The notes under the pieces are model-generated. The model saw only the letters and a list, made by a program, of their open reading frames with translations. It ran no database searches and was not told the DNA's origin. Below, in pieces: positions 9,816-17,734 of a DNA stretch of 63,064 bases. The DNA lies in the NCBI GenBank assembly GCA_050331715.1, contig JBHJGO010000025.1, positions 1-63,064 on the forward strand. Reading direction: 5' to 3'. Origin of the DNA: JBHJGO01 sp050331715 (GTDB lineage: Bacteria > Cyanobacteriota > Cyanobacteriia > Cyanobacteriales > Microcoleaceae). How positions within the stretch are numbered: position 1 is the first letter of the stretch; every line of letters starts with the position of its first letter. Both the position numbers and the translations under genes were made by a program.

Positions 9816-11656
9816 ATCTCCCGAAACCGATCAAACAGTTGGAATCGCCACAGCGCATCTAGCTTGCGATTCGTCTGAATCTCCAACACTTGAATCCCGG
9901 TTTGGGGCAGAGGGTTCAGATGAGCTTCCAGGTCTGACCAGGATAAGATCTGATGATAGGGAATCTGATAGGTTGCACAAAGTTGACGAAAATCGACAGT
10001 TTGCGGCGTTGCAAAAAATGCCTCAAAGGGGGGGTCAAACTGGGCAATTGGTAACATCTCAAAAATTCCACCGCCATCATTGTTGATCAAAATAATCGTG
10101 AGCTGTCCCTCAAACTTTTGTCGTAGGAGCAGGCCATTGGTATCATGGAGCAAAGCCAGATCTCCTGTTAACAGAACATTATTCTGGAAGCCATAGGCCA
10201 TACCGAGAGCAGTTGATAGGGTTCCATCAATGCCATTTGCCCCTCGATTAAAGTGGGGGTAGATTTGCTTGGAATTGGGTTGCCAGAAAAATTCAACATC
10301 TCGCACTGGCATGCTATTGGCGATAAAAATTGATGTTTTTTGGGGAAGGATTTGGGGTAGCAGCCACGCAATCTTGGGTTCCATCAGCTCATCAATATCC
10401 TGCATTGCCTGGTTGACGATGGATCTAGCTTCGGATTCAGCTTGTTGCCATCGATCCAGATAGGATTGATCCGTTGAAGGCGTTGATATTGGCAAGGCTG
10501 GAACAGATTCTAGCGGGAATGACTTCTCTGAAATCAGGGGACTAATAGATCCAGGACTCAAATCCGGATCGTTTGAGAACAGAGTCTCTACAAATTGCTC
10601 TATGGAAATTCGTAGATGAATCGATGAACGATGCAAGGAATCTAAATTTTGATGGTTCGGATCAAGAATAATTGTTTTGGCAGAACTTTGACTTAACCAA
10701 GACCGGAGTTGCTTACTTGTCGGCAGATTTCCGATTTGAATCACGACTTCAGGGATTAAAGATTTCGCTAAGTTAGAATTTCGTAAAATCAAATCATAGG
10801 CTGAAATAATGTTTTCGCTATAATAGTAGTTATGGCTTCGCAGGGGAGATAGCCCCTCGGCCAAAACGGGCCAGTGCAAAGTGCGAGTAAGCTGGCCAAT
10901 TGCTTCACAATAACTCTCAGGACATTTGGGTTGATCAACTCCAGCAATAATTAGCCCTGCCTTGCAAGTTTTCCACCGCTGTAGCTCCAGCTCCAACTCT
11001 AGATTGCCAGAGGTTATTTTAGTTCTTTGTGATAGATTCAAACTCCATGGAATCGCTGCGAAAAAATTCTCAGGAAAGTACTTTTCTAGCTGCATAGTTT
11101 CAGCTTGAGTGGTGGGAGCCAGGGGATCATGGAACGGCAAATTAAGATGAACAATACCCGGGTAGGGTTGCAGCGATCGCTCCCAGGCATATATTGTAGT
11201 TTGTCGAAGGTATGCTAACATATTGATCTCAACTGAAGGAAGTTCAAGCTCAGTTTGCCAGTTTGGATACTGACCGTAGAGCTTCACTTGATCTATCGTT
11301 TGTCCAGCATGACAATTTCTTAAAATTAGTGGACGATCTGCTGTTAAAACAAGAATAGGAACGCAACTTTCTGCGGCTTCAATAATGGCTGGATAAAAAT
11401 TCGCAGCAGCAGTCCCGGAGGTACAAACTATTACCGTCGGTCGCCCAGAACGTCGAGCAATTCCAAGGGCAAAAAAAGCGGCTGAGCGCTCATCCAAAAT
11501 TGGAACTGATGCAATTTTTGAATGTTGGGCAAAGGCAACGGTTAGCGGTGCAGAGCGAGAGCCTGGGCATAGGATTGCAGTGGTCAAACCTATGCGTTGC
11601 AGCGTTTCGACCAAAACAGAAGCCCAAACCGTATTAATGTTACGAAAATCAATCAT
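9812..11656 (-). CDS. menD: SEPHCHC synthase MenD (phylloquinone synthesis)
   Basis: A 614-residue thiamine-diphosphate enzyme that joins 2-oxoglutarate to isochorismate, early in phylloquinone (photosystem I quinone) synthesis. The N-terminal domain has CPGSRSAPLTVAF and VCTSGTAAANFYPA. The C-terminal ThDP-binding stretch reads RGANGIDGTLSTALGMA followed by LTGDLALLHDTNG, where the Asp binds the metal. Length fits the family. It is divergent from dnaE with a 77-bp gap and convergent with fumC. Confidence 0.96.
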   Translation of the reverse strand: MIDFRNINTVWASVLVETLQRIGLTTAILCPGSRSAPLTVAFAQHSKIASVPILDERSAAFFALGIARRSGRPTVIVCTSGTAAANFYPAIIEAAESCVPILVLTADRPLILRNCHAGQTIDQVKLYGQYPNWQTELELPSVEINMLAYLRQTTIYAWERSLQPYPGIVHLNLPFHDPLAPTTQAETMQLEKYFPENFFAAIPWSLNLSQRTKITSGNLELELELQRWKTCKAGLIIAGVDQPKCPESYCEAIGQLTRTLHWPVLAEGLSPLRSHNYYYSENIISAYDLILRNSNLAKSLIPEVVIQIGNLPTSKQLRSWLSQSSAKTIILDPNHQNLDSLHRSSIHLRISIEQFVETLFSNDPDLSPGSISPLISEKSFPLESVPALPISTPSTDQSYLDRWQQAESEARSIVNQAMQDIDELMEPKIAWLLPQILPQKTSIFIANSMPVRDVEFFWQPNSKQIYPHFNRGANGIDGTLSTALGMAYGFQNNVLLTGDLALLHDTNGLLLRQKFEGQLTIILINNDGGGIFEMLPIAQFDPPFEAFFATPQTVDFRQLCATYQIPYHQILSWSDLEAHLNPLPQTGIQVLEIQTNRKLDALWRFQLFDRFREI

Positions 11657-11733
11657 TATTTAACGGAAACGGATTTAGCCATTATACTAAGTCAGCAGAA
11701 TCTTGATCATATCCCAAAGTTATCATCTGTCCT

Positions 11734-14700
11734 ATGTCCTTTGTTGGCCTACATATTCATAGCGATTACAGCTTACTTGATGGAGCATCACAGTTACCTC
11801 AATTGATTGATCGAGCCGTAGAGCTGGGGATGCCAGCGATCGCGGTCACGGATCATGGTGTAATGTATGGTGCAATTGAACTGATTAAGCAGTGTAAGAG
11901 CAAAGGAATTAAGCCTATCATTGGCAATGAAATGTACGTCGTCAACGGGAATCTGGCAGATCAGAAAAAGCGTCGTAAAAAGTATCATCAGGTTGTTCTC
12001 GCCAAGAATACGCAAGGCTACAAAAATCTGGTCAAACTGACTACAATTTCCCATCTAGACGGGTTCCAGGGGAAGGGAATCTTTGCCCGACCATGTGTGA
12101 ATAAAGAGTTGCTTGAGCAGTATCATGAAGGCCTAATTGTGACCAGTGCTTGCCTGGGTGGAGAAGTCCCCCAAGCCATCATGCAGGGACGCTATGATGT
12201 GGCGCGTAAAACCGCAGCCTGGTATCAGCAAGTTTTTGGAGAAGACTACTATTTAGAAATTCAGGATCATGGTTCTTCAGAGGATCGAGTTGTCAATTCA
12301 GAACTGGTTAAAATTGCTGAAGAATTAGGAATTAAGATCATTGCAACGAATGATTCCCACTTCATTTCTTGCTACGATGTCGAGGCCCATGATGCCCTTC
12401 TATGTATCAATACTCAGAAGCTAATTTCTGAAGAGCGCCGGATGCGCTATAGCGGTACGGAATACTTGAAATCCGCTGACGAAATGGCGCAACTCTTTCG
12501 AGATCATCTACCGGAATCCATCATCCAGTCTGCCATCGAAAATACCATCGAAGTAGCAGATAAGGTGGAGGAATACTCCGGCATTCTGGGGGAACCCCGT
12601 ATTCCTGATTACCCGATCCCAGTGGGCCATACACCCGATAGTTACTTAGAAGAAGTCACCTGGCAAGGATTACTAGAACGGCTCAAGGTAAAAACCCGGG
12701 CGGAGGTTGATTCGGTCTATGGCGATCGCCTGGACTACGAGCTGGAAATGATGCAAAATATGGGATTCTCCACCTACTTTTTGGTGGTGTGGGATTACAT
12801 TAAGTATGCTAGAGACAATAGTATTCCTGTTGGCCCTGGCCGGGGTTCGGCTGCTGGTTCTCTAGTGGCCTACGCGCTGCAAATCACCAATATTGACCCG
12901 GTACATCATGGCCTGCTGTTCGAGCGATTTTTGAATCCTGAACGGAACTCCATGCCGGATATTGATACGGACTTCTGTATCGAGCGGCGGGATGACATGA
13001 TTCAGTACGTGACGGACAAGTACGGCAAGGATAAGGTGGCCCAAATTATCACCTTTAACCGTATGACTTCTAAAGCTGTACTCAAGGATGTGGGTCGAGT
13101 ACTGGGAGTACCCTACGGTAAAGCCGACCAAATGGCGAAGTTGATTCCCGTCTTTCGAGGGAAGCCTACTAAGCTGAAGGTGATGATTTCCGATGGTACC
13201 CCTGCACCGGAGTTCAAGGTGGCCTACGAGAATGAAGAAGTCCCAATCCGAAATGAGTCGGGAGAGGAGGTACGCACCATTCCGATTCGGCAATGGGTGG
13301 ACATGGCAATTCGGATCGAAGGAACCAACAAAACCTTCGGGGTTCATGCCGCTGGGGTGGTGATTTCCAAAGAATCTCTGGACGAGATTGTGCCTCTGCA
13401 ACGCAACAATGATGGAGCCGTGATTACTCAATATTTCATGGAGGATATTGAGGCAATTGGGTTGTTGAAAATGGATTTCCTGGGGTTGAAAAATCTCACG
13501 ATTATTCAACAGGCATTGAACTACGTTCAGGCCAATTATCACCTGGACATTGATCCCTACGAGTTGCCCGCTGCCGAACGGAAAACCATGGAAATCCTGG
13601 CTCGAGGAACCGCAAAGAAACTACCCGATGACATTCAGAAAACCTATAAGTTATTAGCTCAAGGGGACTTAGAAGGCATCTTCCAGTTGGAATCAGAGGG
13701 GATGCGACAAATTGTGCGGGATTTGAAGCCTTCCTGTATCGAAGATTTGTCCTCAATTTTGGCCCTCTACCGTCCTGGCCCCCTGGATGCCGGACTGATT
13801 CCAGACTTTATTAATCGGAAACACGGGCGTGAACCGATTGAATATGAGCACCAGTTATTAGAACCTATTCTGAACGAAACCTACGGGATTCTGGTCTATC
13901 AGGAGCAGATTATGAAAATGGCTCAGGATTTGGCCGATTACTCCCTGGGACAGGCCGACCTACTGCGTCGAGCCATGGGAAAGAAGAAAATCTCGGAAAT
14001 GCAGAAGCACGAAGAAACCTTTATCAGTGGGGCAACTCGCAACGGGGTTGATGCCAGCATTGCCAAGAATCTCTACAGCCAAATGGTCAAGTTTGCCGAG
14101 TATTGTTTCAATAAATCCCACTCAACCGCCTACGGCTATGTTACCTACATCACGGCTTACTTGAAGGCAAATTATCCCGTAGAATACATGGCGGCATTAT
14201 TAACTGAAAATAGTGATAACACGGACAAGGTGCAGAAATATATTGATTCCTGTCGCCGCAGTTTAAAGATTGAGGTGGTTCCGCCCGATGTAAATCTCTC
14301 GGACTACAACTTTACCCCAGGCGATCGCCAAATTGTCTTCGGTCTTTCCGCTGTGAAAAATATTGGGGATGCGGCGATTGAAAATATTCTGGCAGCTCGC
14401 CAGACAGACGGTTTATTCAAAGACCTGCCGGATTTCTGTGATCGGATTAATTTACAAATGGTGAACAGTCGTGCCATGGAAGCCCTGGTGAAATGCGGTG
14501 CTTTGGACAATTTGAACACCAATCGTCACCAATCGATTGAGTATCTCAATAAGTTAGTGCCCTGGGCCCAGGGTCGAGCGAAGGATCGAGCCATTGGTCA
14601 GGGAAATATTTTTGACCTTTTAGAAACGAAGGTGGCCTCTGGCTCCCGTGAAGATGCCCCGCCTGCCCCTGATATTCCGGATTTTTCCAATCAGGATAAG

Positions 14701-14955
14701 TTGCAATTTGAGAAGGAATTGCTGGGATTCTATGTTTCAGACCATCCGATCAAAGCCTATGTAGAAGCCAATTCAGATTCAGATATTCTCTCCCTGGCCA
14801 CCCTCACTGAAACGAAAACCAAGGCTAAGGTGAAAACTATTGTGATGATTGTGGCGGTGAAGCTGCATACGACAAAAAAGGGCGATCGCATGGCTTTTCT
14901 TCAGATTGAGGACTTGTCGCAACAGATGGATGCTATCGTGTTCCCTCGTACCTAA
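11734..14955 (+). CDS. dnaE: DNA polymerase III alpha subunit, ended early by an in-frame TAA
   Basis: The replicative polymerase catalytic subunit. The PHP domain is at the N terminus (HIHSDYSLLDGAS, AVTDHGVMYG), the polymerase palm follows with GPGRGSAAGS and the catalytic PDIDTDF at about residues 407-413, then the thumb/fingers and the helix-hairpin-helix region. The split-intein insertion site of many cyanobacteria (Tyr-Cys in EYCFNKS, about residues 790-791) is uninterrupted. Translation stops at TAA 14953-14955 after 1073 residues, inside the OB fold, although the same frame stays open and conserved to 15405. The stop replaces the Tyr expected after FPRT. dnaE is normally essential, so this is either sequence error, readthrough, or loss of a dispensable tail. 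Confidence 0.9.
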   Translation: MSFVGLHIHSDYSLLDGASQLPQLIDRAVELGMPAIAVTDHGVMYGAIELIKQCKSKGIKPIIGNEMYVVNGNLADQKKRRKKYHQVVLAKNTQGYKNLVKLTTISHLDGFQGKGIFARPCVNKELLEQYHEGLIVTSACLGGEVPQAIMQGRYDVARKTAAWYQQVFGEDYYLEIQDHGSSEDRVVNSELVKIAEELGIKIIATNDSHFISCYDVEAHDALLCINTQKLISEERRMRYSGTEYLKSADEMAQLFRDHLPESIIQSAIENTIEVADKVEEYSGILGEPRIPDYPIPVGHTPDSYLEEVTWQGLLERLKVKTRAEVDSVYGDRLDYELEMMQNMGFSTYFLVVWDYIKYARDNSIPVGPGRGSAAGSLVAYALQITNIDPVHHGLLFERFLNPERNSMPDIDTDFCIERRDDMIQYVTDKYGKDKVAQIITFNRMTSKAVLKDVGRVLGVPYGKADQMAKLIPVFRGKPTKLKVMISDGTPAPEFKVAYENEEVPIRNESGEEVRTIPIRQWVDMAIRIEGTNKTFGVHAAGVVISKESLDEIVPLQRNNDGAVITQYFMEDIEAIGLLKMDFLGLKNLTIIQQALNYVQANYHLDIDPYELPAAERKTMEILARGTAKKLPDDIQKTYKLLAQGDLEGIFQLESEGMRQIVRDLKPSCIEDLSSILALYRPGPLDAGLIPDFINRKHGREPIEYEHQLLEPILNETYGILVYQEQIMKMAQDLADYSLGQADLLRRAMGKKKISEMQKHEETFISGATRNGVDASIAKNLYSQMVKFAEYCFNKSHSTAYGYVTYITAYLKANYPVEYMAALLTENSDNTDKVQKYIDSCRRSLKIEVVPPDVNLSDYNFTPGDRQIVFGLSAVKNIGDAAIENILAARQTDGLFKDLPDFCDRINLQMVNSRAMEALVKCGALDNLNTNRHQSIEYLNKLVPWAQGRAKDRAIGQGNIFDLLETKVASGSREDAPPAPDIPDFSNQDKLQFEKELLGFYVSDHPIKAYVEANSDSDILSLATLTETKTKAKVKTIVMIVAVKLHTTKKGDRMAFLQIEDLSQQMDAIVFPRT

Positions 14956-15405
14956 CAAGTCGTTCAGGAATTGTTACTGGAAAATCAGATTGTGATGCTT
15001 ACAGGTCGAGTTGATCGTTCGGATAATCGAGATGAGGATCGGGTTCAACTGATCGTTGAAGCGATTGAATTGGTGGAGAAATATGTTGGGCTGGAAGCAT
15101 CAAATTCATCAGAACCTGTAGCTCCGGCAGTAACTCAGCCAGCCCCTCGACCGATCCAAGCGGTGCGATTCAAGCTCTCACCGGAAAAACTTCAGGAGGC
15201 CCAAACCCTGCATCGGTTAAAAACGGTTTTGTCAGAATATTCAGGCAATCCCAACTCTGTGAGAATTCCGGTGGATGTGATGGTAGTAGGTCAGTATCAT
15301 TACCAGGTGGTTCGACTTCATCCACAGTTCTGGGTGGAAGACAGCACTGCAATTCTTCAGCGGTTTCAATCTTCAGGATTAGAGGCCGAGATTATTTATG
15401 CTTGA
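14956..15405 (+). pseudogene. dnaE: dnaE 3' portion separated by the in-frame stop
   Basis: The same frame as dnaE continues after TAA 14953-14955 for about 149 codons. It reads VVQELLLENQIVMLTGRVD, then DRVQLIVEAIELVE: this is the rest of the OB-fold domain and the C-terminal tail typical of alpha subunits, which contributes to single-strand DNA and tau binding. An apparent TTG start at 14971 has no Shine-Dalgarno sequence and starts in mid-domain, so I do not regard it as a separate gene. Intact, the protein would be about 1223 residues. The stretch 15406-15621 after it holds only the MerR promoter described separately. Confidence 0.85.
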
Positions 15406-15564
15406 TGGTACTCTTGACCTAATCAGTAGGATGGCAGATGGAAGCTCAAAATAGGGGATTTCGTTTCGAGATAACTTGGCAACTGGCTAATCAGACTGAG
15501 TAGGAACAGTAGCAGTGGTGCAGGGGTTGCATCTAACGATTCACAGGTTTCTATTGCTCACCCC

Positions 15565-15595
15565 TTGACCTTCAAGCAACTTGAAACTCTAAACT
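15565..15595 (+). promoter_or_regulatory. MerR-type promoter and operator
   Basis: A -35 box TTGACC (15565-15570) and a -10 box TAAACT (15590-15595) are separated by 19 bp, two more than the sigma-70 optimum. The spacer holds a perfect dyad TTCAAG-CAA-CTTGAA (15571-15585). This long-spacer layout with the dyad between the boxes is diagnostic of MerR-family promoters, where the activator untwists the spacer. It lies 26 bp before the MerR gene at 15622, so autoregulation is likely. Confidence 0.8.
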
Positions 15596-15621
15596 GCAAT
15601 TATCAGCTCTGAGGAAGAAGG

Positions 15622-16461
15622 ATGTTTCGCATTGGTGAGTTTTCCAAAGTTACCCAGGTGCCTGCGAGTCAGTTGCGGTATTACGACGAGATTGGCCTAT
15701 TTCACCCGATCCACATTGATCGGGACACAGGCTATCGTTACTACAGCGTTCAACAGTTGACCCAGCTCAATCGCATTCTAGCGCTCAGGGACTTAGGATT
15801 CTCACTGGAGCAAATTCAGCATCTGATAGAAGATGAGGTTTCTGCTGATGAAATTCGGGGAATGTTAGCGCTGAAAAAAGCACAGATTGAACAAAACATT
15901 CAGTCCGAGGCGATTCGATTGAGAGCTGTAGAGTCCCGTCTTCAACAACTGGAGCGACAGGGCAGATTCCAGGACGACGATATCGTTTTGAAGCGTTTGC
16001 CCGCTGCCTCGTTCCTATCATTACGGCATCTTTGCCACGACCTGACAGATGCATTTGCACTGATTTCGGAAATGAATCAGTCTATTTCCAAACATGTCAA
16101 GGTCAAATCCCTGAGGAATTTTGCTGTAGTGATTCATAGCGAGTTGTATGAAACGAACAACTGGGATCTAGAGATGGGATTCTTACTCAATCATGAGTTG
16201 GATACCACTGTTCAGCTCCCTCGTGGTGTGACGATGCAGGTTCGAGATTTACCTGCTGTAGAAACTGCTGTAACCGCTGTACGATTCGGAGGGCCTGAAA
16301 ATGGACATCTGAGCTACAGCGCCATTGGTGCCTGGGTAGAAACTCACCAATACAAACTGATCGGCCCTGGTCGGGAAATATTTGTTGTTCCCCCTAAACC
16401 AGGCCATGAAGCAGAAATGGTTGTCGAAATTCAGTTTCCTGTGGAAGCAATTGTTGCTTAG
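15622..16461 (+). CDS. MerR-family regulator with GyrI-like effector domain
   Basis: A 279-residue regulator. Residues 1-70 are the winged-helix MerR DNA-binding domain (FRIGEFSKVTQVPASQLRYYDEIGL), followed by the dimerisation helix to about residue 115 (LKKAQIEQNIQ). The C-terminal 150 residues resemble the GyrI/AraC-like small-molecule-binding fold of BmrR-type regulators. The layout implies activation by a hydrophobic drug or metabolite. Its own promoter carries a perfect MerR dyad (15571-15585). GAGGAAGAAGG precedes the ATG. No efflux pump is adjacent; the next gene is a tautomerase, so the target is unknown. Confidence 0.9.
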   Translation: MFRIGEFSKVTQVPASQLRYYDEIGLFHPIHIDRDTGYRYYSVQQLTQLNRILALRDLGFSLEQIQHLIEDEVSADEIRGMLALKKAQIEQNIQSEAIRLRAVESRLQQLERQGRFQDDDIVLKRLPAASFLSLRHLCHDLTDAFALISEMNQSISKHVKVKSLRNFAVVIHSELYETNNWDLEMGFLLNHELDTTVQLPRGVTMQVRDLPAVETAVTAVRFGGPENGHLSYSAIGAWVETHQYKLIGPGREIFVVPPKPGHEAEMVVEIQFPVEAIVA

Positions 16462-16470
16462 TTTTCTCGT

Positions 16471-16530
16471 GGTCTGTCAATCTTGATTGTGTATATATCG
16501 TCATTCCCGCGCAGGCATGAATCCAGGCAG
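16471..16530 (+). repeat. REP-like intergenic repeat, copy 1
   Basis: A 60-bp sequence starting GGTCTGTCAATCTTGAT and ending with the imperfect palindrome CATTCCCGCGCAGGC...GAATCCAGGCAG. The same module occurs at 25318 in the same orientation, and the palindromic part recurs at 19320 (inverted) and 37201. It lies just after the MerR stop codon. Confidence 0.75.
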
Positions 16531-16628
16531 CTCACTAACGTCTAATATCCAACCGCCATTTTTGCCTGAATATAAATCCAGAAACTGATCGGTATTTTCA
16601 CAGTTTTAGATGTTACCAACCTTCGGTT

Positions 16629-16645
16629 TGATAGACAACCTATCA
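16629..16645. promoter_or_regulatory. dyad TGATAG-N5-CTATCA upstream of the tautomerase
   Basis: A perfect inverted repeat with 6-bp arms and a 5-bp centre, 47 bp before the tautomerase ATG. Size and position fit a dimeric repressor or activator site. It differs from the MerR dyad upstream of 15622, so another factor is implied. No strong promoter boxes are visible around it. Confidence 0.4.
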
Positions 16646-16692
16646 GACTCAGAGCGTGATGGAGTTCATTCAATTAATCGGAGATCAAAACC

Positions 16693-16890
16693 ATGCCGAC
16701 AATTAAACTGACCGTTCCTAAAAATGCTTGGACAAAAGATGAGAAGGCAAAAATCGTAGAAAAGTTCACAAATGCACTCAACGATGTGGCTCAGGAATCC
16801 GGTAAAGGCGACATCAAACAATTCATCGGTGTTCAGATCGAAGAAACTGCTGAAGGGGGCTATGCGATTGGTGGCCAGATCTTTGGTTAG
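16693..16890 (+). CDS. 4-oxalocrotonate tautomerase family protein
   Basis: A 65-residue tautomerase-superfamily protein. After removal of Met the N terminus is Pro (M-PTIKLTVP), the catalytic base of this family; the beta-alpha-beta subunit follows, with DEKAKIVEKFTNAL as the helix. Such proteins form hexamers or trimers and ketonise enols or dehalogenate small acids. The physiological substrate is not predictable. It stands between the MerR gene and a small unknown gene. A GC-rich hairpin lies 45 bp after the stop. Confidence 0.85.
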   Translation: MPTIKLTVPKNAWTKDEKAKIVEKFTNALNDVAQESGKGDIKQFIGVQIEETAEGGYAIGGQIFG

Positions 16891-16934
16891 TGTTCATTCC
16901 CAACAAAGATGATGGGTATCACTTAAGGCAAAGG

Positions 16935-16957
16935 GGTGGGCGGCTGCACTGCCCACC
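16935..16957. terminator. GC-rich hairpin after the tautomerase gene
   Basis: Arms GGTGGGC and GCCCACC enclose a 9-base loop, 45 bp after the tautomerase stop. No T-run follows, so it is a weak terminator candidate or an mRNA 3'-stabilising structure. A related palindrome follows the next gene at 17301. Confidence 0.45.
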
Positions 16958-17022
16958 ACCTCATTAAAACTGTTCCGTTTTAAGTGGGAACCCCAAAGAT
17001 GACTTTCAATTGAGGTAAATTC

Positions 17023-17259
17023 ATGCAAATTAAGCAACAAGTTGCAATCAATGTTTCTGCTAACAAATCTCAAGTTGAGATGCACTTGGAGGTTGCCATC
17101 CTACCCGTATTCAATCTAATGATGGGGCCAATGGTGTGGCTCAAAATGGCTAGAGTCGTTGGGAATGCAGTTGAAGAATTGAAGTATTTTGCTGAAAACG
17201 GCATTCCCCATCCACGCAAGTTAGAAATGCAACATAAGTGCCAGACACTGGTGGCTTAG
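17023..17259 (+). CDS. small protein of unknown function
   Basis: A 78-residue protein I do not recognise. The N terminus looks like a beta strand (MQIKQQVAINVSANKSQVE) and a hydrophobic stretch with VAILPVFNLMMGPMVWLKMARVV spans the middle; the end is Cys-containing and polar. It could be the last helix and strand of a START/SRPBCC-like fold. TGAGGT lies about 8 bases before the ATG, supporting translation. It sits 132 bp after the tautomerase gene and is followed by a GC-rich palindrome. Confidence 0.55.
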   Translation: MQIKQQVAINVSANKSQVEMHLEVAILPVFNLMMGPMVWLKMARVVGNAVEELKYFAENGIPHPRKLEMQHKCQTLVA

Positions 17260-17300
17260 TATCGGGGTTCCTGCCTGAGATAGAACAAGTTGTAATGGGA

Positions 17301-17325
17301 AATTGGGCAGCGGCGCTGCCCAATT
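17301..17325. terminator. perfect GC-rich palindrome
   Basis: A 25-bp perfect inverted repeat: AATTGGGCAGCG, a central G, then the complement. It shares the GGGC-GC-GC-CTGCCC core with the hairpin at 16935. It lies 42 bp after the small unknown gene; no T-run follows. Possible terminator or member of a short interspersed palindrome family. Confidence 0.5.
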
Positions 17326-17486
17326 GCTCGCCCTAAGTTAAGACCCTAGTATTGCTCAAGCTTCAGGTGGGCAAACTGAGAGGATTTTGATTGGATTGTC
17401 AAATAACTGGAATTTGCTCACTATACATCTGTTAACACAAGTATTCATCTAAGAAATCCCACAATACCTCTCAAATACTAGATTCA

Positions 17487-17600
17487 TATAGCAATCACAA
17501 ATGATTTGTGAAATAGGGGTGAAGGAGGCAATACCCCCTTCTTGGGGACAGTGTACACAAAACCCTATAATATTTTAGTGATTGATTTAGGACTGCTATA
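17487..17600. mobile_element. MITE-like element, copy 1
   Basis: A 114-bp non-coding element bounded by imperfect terminal inverted repeats TATAGCAATC and GGACTGCTATA. Inside are the 17-bp palindrome TCACAAATGATTTGTGA and a second palindrome around AGGGGGC/GCCCCCT-type sequence (here slightly decayed). A related element lies at 52199-52311. Copy 1 also holds TTGGGG (17542-17547), an 18-bp gap and TATAAT (17566-17571), a possible outward promoter toward the transporter gene at 17735. The rest of the 475-bp gap 17260-17734 shows no gene. Confidence 0.7.
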
Positions 17601-17734
17601 AAACAAAAATATCGATCTAGTCAGAATTTTTATCCACGCTGAATCACAACGGTATTTGCAGTTACAAATCCATCCAAAGAATCTCGATTCAATAGGAAAT
17701 TAATTCCGAGGAAAGATTCATAGGATAAGAAAGA

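Noticed and set aside
12862..13542. 226-codon frame antisense to dnaE
   Set aside because: Shadow of strongly conserved dnaE codons; no ribosome site and no family resemblance.
14971..15405. Separate 144-residue gene after dnaE
   Set aside because: It is in the dnaE frame, begins inside the OB fold and lacks a ribosome site; treated as the dnaE 3' part.
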